Shown piece by piece: positions 8,973 to 14,728 of a stretch of DNA of 62,590 bases. Origin of the DNA: Flavobacterium collinsii (GTDB taxonomy: Bacteria; Bacteroidota; Bacteroidia; Flavobacteriales; Flavobacteriaceae); assembly GCF_902804485.1 (NCBI RefSeq), contig NZ_CADCST010000050.1, positions 1-62,590 on the forward strand, given 5' to 3'. The position numbers were made by a program, and so were the translations under genes. How positions within the stretch are numbered: the stretch's first letter is position 1; each line of letters begins with the position of its first letter. Below the pieces are notes generated by a model. The model did not search any database. It saw nothing but the letters and a program-made list of their open reading frames with translations, and was not told where the DNA came from.

Positions 8973-9305
8973 ATGAAAAACTTTCTCTTTTTAGGAATTG
9001 CCATTATATTCGAGATCATTGCCACTTCCGCTTTAAAAAAATCGGAAGAATTTACAAAACTGATCCCAAGCATTATAACCATTATTGGATACTGCGGTGC
9101 ATTTTACTTTTTAAGTTTTGCCATCAGAACCATTCCGGTTGGAATTGCTTACGCTATTTGGTCTGGAGTAGGAATTGTACTGATCACCATTATCGGCGCT
9201 GTTTTCTTCAAACAAATCCCCGATTTACCAGCGATAATTGGATTAACATTGATTATGGCAGGTGTTATTGTCATTAATGTTTTTTCTAAAACTACAGCGC
9301 ATTAA
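8973..9305 (+). CDS. emrE: SMR-family multidrug/quaternary-amine transporter, EmrE-like
   Basis: 110 residues, the exact usual length of EmrE. There are four membrane helices. The essential Glu14 sits in the first (FLGIAIIFEII). The third-helix signature GIAYAIWSGVGIVLI and the C-terminal DLPAIIGLTLIMAG are nearly identical to the Escherichia coli protein as I remember it. By family it works as a dual-topology dimer in the inner membrane, exchanging protons for lipophilic or quaternary cations. An upstream TTG (8955) would add six residues (MQKLII) but overlaps the -7 box, so ATG 8973 is preferred. It stands beside an acetyltransferase gene, with no clear operon signal. Some SMR relatives export guanidinium; the close match to EmrE favours a drug-type exporter. 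Confidence 0.9.
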   Translation: MKNFLFLGIAIIFEIIATSALKKSEEFTKLIPSIITIIGYCGAFYFLSFAIRTIPVGIAYAIWSGVGIVLITIIGAVFFKQIPDLPAIIGLTLIMAGVIVINVFSKTTAH

Positions 9306-9380
9306 GGTATTTTAAATCAATCATTGATACTATCAAATGACATTATAAAAACACTCCTTACACTATAAATCAAAAATTTA

Positions 9381-9845
9381 ATGAATTTCAGAAAAGCAAC
9401 AATTTCAGACTTAGCGGAAATGCAGCAATTGTACACCGAAACTATACAATCAGTCTGTAAAAACGATTACGATCCAAAGCAAATTGAAGTATGGATTTCG
9501 GGTGTGCAAAATACCGAGCGTTGGTTAGACGTTATTCAAACACAATTTGTTTTGCTGGCCATCATTGAAACTAAAATAGTTGGTTTTGGCACTTTGAAGA
9601 ACGGCAATTATATTGATTTCTTTTATATCCACAAAGACTATCAAAAACAGGGAATTGCCCATAAGCTTTTAAATGAATTGCTACTTGAAGCCCAAAAGCA
9701 ACATCCAGAAACCATTACCTCCGACATTAGTATTACGGCCAGACCTTTTTTTGAAAAAAACGGTTTTGTTGTAAAAGCCGAGCAGGTAAACATTCGATCC
9801 GGTGTTGAGCTGATTAATTACAAAATGGAGAAAGAAATTAAATAA
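9381..9845 (+). CDS. GNAT-family N-acetyltransferase
   Basis: 154 residues. The acetyl-CoA binding core is plain: a beta strand and loop 'DFFYIHKDYQKQGIAHKLLNELL' in which Q/R-x-x-G-x-A/G (QKQGIA) is the pyrophosphate loop. The N-terminal 'FRKATISDLAEMQQLYTET' is the usual first helix-loop, and 'ITARPFFEKNGFVVK' is the C-terminal GNAT strand pair. It should acetylate an amine of unknown identity in the cytosol. It lies 75 bp after the transporter and 137 bp before the alkylation-repair genes. A 13-bp perfect hairpin (9849-9889) just after its stop probably separates it from the latter. Confidence 0.85.
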   Translation: MNFRKATISDLAEMQQLYTETIQSVCKNDYDPKQIEVWISGVQNTERWLDVIQTQFVLLAIIETKIVGFGTLKNGNYIDFFYIHKDYQKQGIAHKLLNELLLEAQKQHPETITSDISITARPFFEKNGFVVKAEQVNIRSGVELINYKMEKEIK

Positions 9846-9848
9846 TTG

Positions 9849-9896
9849 GTTTCAAGTTTCAGATTTGAGCAGAACGTGAAACTTGAAACTTGAAAC
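9849..9896. repeat. Inverted heptamer array / hairpin after the acetyltransferase gene
   Basis: gtttcaagtttca (9849-9861) pairs perfectly with tgaaacttgaaac (9877-9889). The right arm continues as a 7-bp tandem repeat (tgaaact, tgaaact, tgaaac). A-rich sequence follows. It may serve as a terminator for the upstream gene. Confidence 0.6.
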
Positions 9897-9982
9897 AAAA
9901 TCAACAAAAAGTTACTTCCGCAAGTTTCGGATTTTGTACCCGCAAAAACGTGTCGATATTTGTCTTATAAAATGAAACGAAA

Positions 9983-10828
9983 ATGAACACACAGGAAAAC
10001 ATCAATTATAATCGAATTGCTGAAGCGATTGATTATATCAAAGCCAATTTTAAAGCGCAGCCTAATCTTGATGAAGTTGCCGAAAAAGTGCATTTAAGTC
10101 CTTTTCACTTTCAACGTTTGTTTACTGAATGGGCAGGCACAAGTCCAAAGAAGTTTTTGCAATACATAAGTGTTGAACATGCCAAGAAGATACTTCAGGA
10201 AGACCGCCAGGCTACTTTATTTGATGCCGCTTTTGATACCGGTCTTTCGGGAACCAGCCGTTTGCATGATTTGTTTGTCAATATCGAAGGCATGTCTCCA
10301 GCCGAATATAAAAACGGGGGAAAGAACTTAGAGATAAATTTCAGTTTTGCCGAGAGTCCATTTGGAAATATCATTGTGGCTTCAACTCTCAAAGGCATTT
10401 GTTTTATGGCTTTTGCAGAAAATGAAGGAATGGGTTTCGAGGATTTAAAACATAAATTCCCTAACGCAAACTTCTCCCGAAAACTCGATTTAATACAGCA
10501 AAATGCGCTATTCATTTTTCAAAATGACTGGAGTAAATTAGCCGAAATTAAACTGCATTTAAAAGGCACCGATTTTCAATTGAAAGTTTGGGAAACGCTC
10601 TTAAAAATTCCAATGGGACAGCTTTCTACTTACGGTTCTATTGCACAGCAAATTGAAAAACCAAATGCTTCGCGCGCTGTAGGAACCGCTATTGGAAGCA
10701 ACCCCGTAGCTTTTCTAATCCCTTGCCATCGCGTGATTCAATCCTCAGGAACCTTTGGTGGATATATGTGGGGAAACACCCGTAAAACGGCCATTATTGG
10801 ATGGGAAGGCGCACAGATAAATCCATAA
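9983..10828 (+). CDS. AraC-type regulator fused to O6-methylguanine-DNA methyltransferase
   Basis: 281 residues. An AraC helix-turn-helix pair occupies about 10-105 (LDEVAEKVHLSPFHFQRLF and the second helix with GMSPAEYK). An Ogt/MGMT domain follows at about 110-281, with the methyl-accepting Cys248 in IPCHRVI and the usual GTFGGYMWG downstream. The protein should pull methyl groups from O6-methylguanine onto Cys248 and also bind DNA as a regulator. Compared with E. coli Ada it lacks the N-terminal zinc domain that senses methylphosphotriesters. A free-standing copy of that domain is encoded at 11879. It heads a same-strand run with two oxygenases. The upstream gap holds gatatttg, one base off a -7 box. 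Whether it still activates transcription without the fused zinc domain cannot be said. Confidence 0.92.
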   Translation: MNTQENINYNRIAEAIDYIKANFKAQPNLDEVAEKVHLSPFHFQRLFTEWAGTSPKKFLQYISVEHAKKILQEDRQATLFDAAFDTGLSGTSRLHDLFVNIEGMSPAEYKNGGKNLEINFSFAESPFGNIIVASTLKGICFMAFAENEGMGFEDLKHKFPNANFSRKLDLIQQNALFIFQNDWSKLAEIKLHLKGTDFQLKVWETLLKIPMGQLSTYGSIAQQIEKPNASRAVGTAIGSNPVAFLIPCHRVIQSSGTFGGYMWGNTRKTAIIGWEGAQINP

Positions 10829-10954
10829 TTTTCTGCCACCAATTCACGATTATTCTTTAAAATCTTTGCCGACAAAATTGCTATAATCCGGGAATCACTT
10901 CGTCCGCTCGCTATCGCTCGGGTCGTGGCCGAAAAACCTCAACTTAAAATCATT

Positions 10955-11668
10955 ATGCAAAATATACAATCAAAAATTGCTTCCCTTCATTGGGACAGCA
11001 TCACCGAATCTATGCACGAAAACGGATTTGCCATTATTCCAAATCTGTTAGATAACGAACAATGTGAAGCTCTAAAAGCCGATTATTCAAAGCCTGAATT
11101 ATATCGAAAAACGGTTGTTATGGAACGATACCGCTTTGGTCTGGGGGAGTACAAATATTTCACTTACCCACTACCTGATTTAATTCATAACCTTCGTACT
11201 TCCATTTATTCTAAACTCGCTCCTATCGCAAACGCCTGGATGAAAGCACTTAATATCCAAACCGTTTTCCCTGATACGCACGAAAAATTACTGGAACAAT
11301 GCCATACCAATCATCAATTAAAGGCAACTGTTCTGATTTTAAAATATGGTAAAAGCGGTTTCAATACGCTGCATCAGGATTTGTACGGAGATGTTTATTT
11401 TCCAATTCAGATTGTTCTTTTCCTGAATGAACCCGATGAAGATTTTACAGGTGGAGAATTTGTACTGACACAGCAAACGCCTCGGGCGCAATCCAAAGCT
11501 ATTGTACTGAAACCTAAAAAAGGAGACGTTTTAGTTTTTACCACCAATTTCAGACCTGTGAAAGGTACAAAAGGATATTATCGGGTCAATATGAAACATG
11601 GTGTTAGTGAGATACATTCCGGTGAACGACATACTTTAGGAATTATTTTTCATGATGCTTTGTCTTGA
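10955..11668 (+). CDS. 2-oxoglutarate/Fe(II)-dependent oxygenase
   Basis: 237 residues from ATG 10955. A GTG at 10925 would add ten residues inside a repetitive 'cgctcgctatcgctcggg' stretch and is less likely. The iron site is visible as H140-x-D142 (TLHQDLYGD), with a distal His in the VNMKHGVSEIH / RHTLGIIFHD region. 'YRVNMKHG' and 'GERHT' supply basic residues for 2-oxoglutarate. The double-stranded beta-helix core lies at about 120-235. In Flavobacterium-type genomes such a protein often sits next to alkylation-repair genes; I infer a repair or demethylation role from that and from its place between the Ogt fusion and AlkB. Its substrate (DNA, RNA or protein) is unknown. Its TGA stop is inside the first unit of an 8-bp repeat array. 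Confidence 0.8.
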   Translation: MQNIQSKIASLHWDSITESMHENGFAIIPNLLDNEQCEALKADYSKPELYRKTVVMERYRFGLGEYKYFTYPLPDLIHNLRTSIYSKLAPIANAWMKALNIQTVFPDTHEKLLEQCHTNHQLKATVLILKYGKSGFNTLHQDLYGDVYFPIQIVLFLNEPDEDFTGGEFVLTQQTPRAQSKAIVLKPKKGDVLVFTTNFRPVKGTKGYYRVNMKHGVSEIHSGERHTLGIIFHDALS

Positions 11669-11696
11669 GGGGCAAAGGCTCAAAGGGACAGAGGTT
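11665..11696 (-). repeat. 8-bp tandem array, inverted arm (4 units)
   Basis: Exact octamer steps: ttgagggg, caaaggct, caaaggga, cagaggtt. They are the reverse complement of the unit type used in the array 11794-11873. The first unit contains the stop codon of the oxygenase gene. Confidence 0.75.
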
Positions 11697-11710
11697 TCTT
11701 TGAACTTCTA

Positions 11711-11779
11711 AACCTCAGCAACTTAAAAACAAATACCTCAACACTAAACATTTTCCGATTCAGATTTACGAAATACAAA
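11711..11779 (+). repeat. Upstream duplicate of the Ada-domain gene start
   Basis: This stretch matches 11858-11927 at an offset of 146-147 bases. Shared words are aacctcagca, aaat(a/g), caacact and ccgattc(a/g)gatttacg(a/g)aata. The copy of the start codon reads ATA instead of ATG, so this is a decayed partial duplicate of the array end plus the gene's first ~16 codons. Confidence 0.7.
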
Positions 11780-11793
11780 AAACACAAACCATA

Positions 11794-11873
11794 AACCTTT
11801 GAACCTTTGAACCTCTGCACCTTTGCACCTCAAAACCTCAGAACCTTAGTACCTCAGAACCTCAGCACCTCAA
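11794..11873 (+). repeat. 8-bp tandem array, 10 exact-length units
   Basis: Ten consecutive octamers of the form (a/c/t)acct(t/c)(t/a)(g/a), such as aacctttg, cacctttg, aacctcag and tacctcag, with no slippage in period. The array ends five bases before the ATG of the Ada-domain gene. With the inverted arm at 11665 it could fold into a long hairpin inside the presumed operon. Confidence 0.85.
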
Positions 11874-11878
11874 AAAAA

Positions 11879-12124
11879 ATGCTCCAACACTCTAAAATTT
11901 CCGATTCGGATTTACGGAATAAAATTAAAAATATGGAAATTTGCTTCGGTGGAAACCGAAAACTAAAAATCTACGGAAGGCTAAAATGCAAATCCGGTAA
12001 AAGAATGAAACGCGAGAATCGGGTTTTCTTTTCTACGCAGGAGGAAGCCCAAAAAAACGATTTCCGACCTTGTGGCCATTGCATGAAAACCGAATATCAA
12101 AACTGGAAAAATGGACTTATTTAA
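11879..12124 (+). CDS. Free-standing Ada-type metal-binding domain protein
   Basis: 81 residues from ATG 11879; an earlier ATG at 11807 would translate the octamer array and is rejected. The core 'KIYGRLKC-KSGKRM...ENRVFFSTQEEA...FRPCGHC' matches the Ada N-terminal zinc domain. C65 and C68 align with Ada C69 and C72, and C37 aligns with C42. The position of Ada C38, the cysteine that accepts methyl from phosphotriesters, is Gly33. C22 (EICFGG) may supply the fourth zinc ligand. The domain therefore looks able to bind metal, and perhaps DNA, but not to take a methyl group by the known route. It overlaps alkB by 14 bp, so translation is likely coupled. It may act as a partner for AlkB or for the Ogt fusion, which is inference. 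Confidence 0.8.
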   Translation: MLQHSKISDSDLRNKIKNMEICFGGNRKLKIYGRLKCKSGKRMKRENRVFFSTQEEAQKNDFRPCGHCMKTEYQNWKNGLI

Positions 12125-12719
12125 TCTGCATACAGACGAGACAACAAATCTGCTTCCTAAAGACGGGACTGTTAATTATTACGGGAAGCTGTTTTCAAGA
12201 GAAGATTCGAATCGTTATTTAGACATCCTATTAAATACAATTGAATGGAAAAATGACGAAGCCATTATCTTTGGTAAATTAATTTTAACCAAGCGAAAAG
12301 TGGCCTGGTACGGTGATTCGGGCTTTGAATATACCTATTCCAATACCACCAAAAAAGCACTTTCATGGACAACAGAATTACTGAAACTAAAGGCAATTAT
12401 AGAAGAAAAAACGGGAGAAACATTTAATTCCTGCTTGCTTAATTTATATCATTCGGGTGAGGAAGGAATGGCATGGCACAGTGATGCCGAAAAAGATTTA
12501 AAAAAGGACGGTGCAATTGCCTCAGTGAGTTTTGGTGCTGAGCGAAAGTTTGCCTTCAAACACAAAGAAACCAAAGAAACGGTGTCTTTAATTTTAGAAC
12601 ACGGAAGCTTACTGGTTATGAAAGATGCTACTCAAACGAATTGGTTGCATCGTTTGCCTCCCACAAAAACGACTTCAAAACCAAGAGTAAATCTGACGTT
12701 CAGAACTATTGTAACTTAA
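12111..12719 (+). CDS. alkB: Alpha-ketoglutarate-dependent DNA repair dioxygenase AlkB
   Basis: 202 residues, the size of short AlkB proteins. The iron triad starts with H123-S-D125 in EEGMAWHSDAE and is completed by the His in NWLHRLPP. The 2-oxoglutarate clamp is R in KPRVNLTFR at the C-terminus. The nucleotide-recognition lid 'KRKVAWYGDSGFEYTYS' is also typical. It should remove 1-methyladenine and 3-methylcytosine lesions by oxidative demethylation. It overlaps the Ada-domain gene by 14 bp and is the last gene of the repair run. The next gene (12730) is on the opposite strand only 11 bp away, with no obvious terminator hairpin between. Confidence 0.93.
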   Translation: MDLFNLHTDETTNLLPKDGTVNYYGKLFSREDSNRYLDILLNTIEWKNDEAIIFGKLILTKRKVAWYGDSGFEYTYSNTTKKALSWTTELLKLKAIIEEKTGETFNSCLLNLYHSGEEGMAWHSDAEKDLKKDGAIASVSFGAERKFAFKHKETKETVSLILEHGSLLVMKDATQTNWLHRLPPTKTTSKPRVNLTFRTIVT

Positions 12720-12729
12720 CAGTACATTC

Positions 12730-13050
12730 TTACTTTTTCTTAAAAGCCACATTTTGATACGAAAGGATCAAAGCGTCCTCAAACATTTCCGGTCTTACTT
12801 TTGAAAGTTCTACAATTGTCCAGCCCTGTTTACCCCATTTATTAGGCACCGGATAAAAAATCAAGTCACTCGAAGCACAAAAAACCGATTGATCGATTTC
12901 GTTTAATTTCAAGACTGCTCTGTTGTTTTTTTCATCAAAAGTGGCGAATATTTTTTTGCTGATCCGAAAAGATGTTTTCTCAAAATGAGGTTCTTCTGTT
13001 GCATCCGGAAACGACAATGCAAGGGTTCTGAATGTTTCAATTGTGACCAT
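12730..13050 (-). CDS. MmcQ/YjbR family protein
   Basis: 106 residues, complete. The family has a small alpha/beta fold similar to a double-wing DNA-binding motif. Matching features are the N-terminal 'ALSFPDATEEPHFEKTSFRISKKIFATF', the central KLNEIDQ and the late 'NKWGKQGWTIVELSKVRPEMFEDALILSYQNVA'. The function is unclear family-wide; DNA binding has been proposed. It is on the minus strand, 52 bp downstream of the Nudix regulator gene (13103-13858) and in the same direction. The two may be co-transcribed. It converges with alkB. Confidence 0.85.
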   Translation of the reverse strand: MVTIETFRTLALSFPDATEEPHFEKTSFRISKKIFATFDEKNNRAVLKLNEIDQSVFCASSDLIFYPVPNKWGKQGWTIVELSKVRPEMFEDALILSYQNVAFKKK

Positions 13051-13102
13051 ATCTGATTTTTTTTAAGATCCTATTACTTAAAAACCTATTAGGTTCCGTC
13101 TT

Positions 13103-13858
13103 TTACCACCCCTGATTCAGTCCATTTTTAAGGACTTCATTGTATTTTTCTGTATCAAAAGTATATAAATTGGGCGCTTTGTGTGCAACGTTGCTTTTCT
13201 TCTCGTCGAGTTTATTCAGAATACCGATGTTGGTAATTTTACGCAGAAAGTTTCGTCGGTCTAATTTTCGATCCAAAATCGTTTCATACAACTTTTGAAG
13301 CTGAGGGATTGTGAATTTTTCAGGTAAAAGATTATAACCAACCGGCATTAAATTCAGCTCAATTCTGAGGGTTGTCAAAGCTTTATCCAGAATTTCTCTG
13401 TGATCTAAAATGAGTTCGGGAACTTCCTTGTGATCGATCCATTCTATGATTTCCTGACTGTTTTCTTTTTGGGGAACCGCTTTTAAAAAATCAATCAAAG
13501 CATAATATCCGATGGTCACAAAACGCTGAAGGAGCCATTTACCATCCTCTCTCGGGATATTAAAATGATCCAGTACCGTATTCCCAAAATGCTGATCGTA
13601 CCGTTTTACGCGGCCAAAAGTAGCAAACTGCCTTAAAAAAATCCCCTGCATTCCGGTACGTTCTTTTAAAACGGTAACTGCTGCAGTATCAATATCCTCC
13701 TCAATAGGTATAAATCCTCCAGGCAAAGCCCATTTATCATCAAAGGAAGTTTTAATGAGTAAAACTTTAAGCTGATTGTCATGAAACCCAAAAATGACAC
13801 AGTCAATTGAAAGTCCGGGTTGGTAATTTTCGCTATTTTCTATTATTTTTTTTGGCAT
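13103..13858 (-). CDS. NrtR/AraR-like regulator with Nudix domain and winged helix
   Basis: 251 residues. The N-terminal Nudix fold (about 15-150) has a degenerate Nudix box: GGFIPIEEDIDTAAV is followed by TVLKERTGM where hydrolases have REUxEExGU. Catalytic Arg and Glu are thus replaced by Thr and Val, and hydrolysis is unlikely. The C-terminal ~90 residues (FTIPQLQKLYETILDRKLDRRNFLRKI) match the winged helix of NrtR-type repressors. In Bacteroidota this family controls sugar or NAD genes in response to a phosphorylated or nucleotide ligand. No sugar operon adjoins it. The nearest targets are its own operon, the MmcQ gene, or the divergent small gene at 14160. The ligand is unknown. Confidence 0.82.
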   Translation of the reverse strand: MPKKIIENSENYQPGLSIDCVIFGFHDNQLKVLLIKTSFDDKWALPGGFIPIEEDIDTAAVTVLKERTGMQGIFLRQFATFGRVKRYDQHFGNTVLDHFNIPREDGKWLLQRFVTIGYYALIDFLKAVPQKENSQEIIEWIDHKEVPELILDHREILDKALTTLRIELNLMPVGYNLLPEKFTIPQLQKLYETILDRKLDRRNFLRKITNIGILNKLDEKKSNVAHKAPNLYTFDTEKYNEVLKNGLNQGW

Positions 13859-14159
13859 TCAATGGTTCTTAAATCAGCATGGTATTCTTTAATAGATCTG
13901 CAATTTAATGCATTTTTATAAATCCGAAGCCTTTTTACACAAATGAGTTTTCCTTGCGATGAGGATTTCCGTAAAAAGCAGCACGTGTAATTATCACAAT
14001 TTTTACTTAAAATAAGAACTGAATTAAAAAAAACTTTTACATTGCGTCATAACAACACATTTAAAAAGTAATTTGTTATTTTTGAGCAAAAAACCGAAAA
14101 AACCCTGTAAATCAACACCCAATTTACAGCTTTTAATCCAACATGAAACGTAGAGAGAT
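13859..14159 (+). promoter_or_regulatory. Divergent intergenic region with a -7 element at 14077-14084
   Basis: This 301-bp gap lies between the Nudix regulator (minus) and the small gene at 14160 (plus). TATTTTTG at 14077-14084 matches the -7 consensus for the plus gene, but no spaced TTG is seen. A six-codon frame MKRREI (14143-14163) overlaps the next ATG as ATGA. I see no other structure. Confidence 0.35.
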
Positions 14160-14417
14160 ATGATTAATAATTCGTTAAAAAACATGAATGAGAAAATCAG
14201 AAATAAAATCTGGACGTCTTTCGGATTTGTTTCTAAAACTTATCTCCTTGAAGCTTCTTTAAAATATAGTGAAGAACAGGAAAGGATTTTCAACGAAATG
14301 ATTGTTGAAACTGAATCAAAAGATAAAAAAGCGAAACGTGAGGCTTTTGATAAAGCACTATATGCATCTTACAAAGGGATTGGTGCGATGGACTTTATCA
14401 ATACCGTTTTAAAATAA
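14160..14417 (+). CDS. Small conserved-looking protein of unknown function
   Basis: 85 residues (or 77 if the ATG at 14184 is used, giving MNEKIRNK). It is strongly helical, charged and cytosolic, with no signal peptide, cysteine or known motif. The residues 'WTSFGFVSKTYLLEASLKYSEEQERIFNEM' and 'KALYASYKGIGAMDFINTVLK' suggest two amphipathic helices around a basic loop. Codon usage fits its neighbours. A -7 box lies 76 bases upstream, implying a leader of about 65 nt. The function is unknown. It could be a small regulator or structural factor, but nothing in the sequence says so. Confidence 0.5.
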   Translation: MINNSLKNMNEKIRNKIWTSFGFVSKTYLLEASLKYSEEQERIFNEMIVETESKDKKAKREAFDKALYASYKGIGAMDFINTVLK

Positions 14418-14656
14418 TTTTTAGTCGGCATTCAATAAAAATTTTCTAGTTTATTGCTTTTCCCTCTTTGTAATTTAAAAAAGGGCATTTTAAATTCTTT
14501 CACCACTTCTAAAATTGATCTGCTGTTACCTGCCGTAATTTTCTCAATTCTTTCAGATGTTCATTAAATTATTAAAGATGAAATTTCTTCAAAATCAAAT
14601 AATAAATTATTTATTGTAAGAAAACTGAACTTATCTTAATAATACATTCGACCTCA

Positions 14657-14685
14657 TTGGATATTGACAAAAATCTATATTTTTG
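14657..14685 (+). promoter_or_regulatory. Promoter TTG-N18-TATTTTTG of the transglutaminase-like gene
   Basis: TTG (14657-14659) and TATTTTTG (14678-14685) are separated by 18 bases, a full Flavobacterium-type consensus, 43 bases before the ATG. The rest of the 311-bp gap 14418-14728 is AT-rich, and I see nothing else in it. Confidence 0.75.
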
Positions 14686-14728
14686 CTAGAAACGGAAGAT
14701 TTTACTTACTTCAACTAAAAGCCTAATT

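Noticed and set aside
11794..11873. CRISPR array
   Set aside because: Repeat unit is 8 bp with no spacers and no cas genes nearby; the 13-bp arrays likewise have no spacers.
11807..11878. N-terminal extension of the Ada-domain protein
   Set aside because: It would translate the octamer repeat array (repetitive APQNLxxL peptide); ATG 11879 matches the family start.
8973..12719. A resistance or defence island made of the transporter, acetyltransferase and repair genes
   Set aside because: Base composition matches the surroundings, there is no integrase or att-like repeat, and a hairpin separates the acetyltransferase from the repair run.
14143..14163. Six-codon leader peptide MKRREI overlapping the 14160 start (ATGA)
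   Set aside because: Too short to judge and no attenuator hairpin follows; such overlaps arise by chance.
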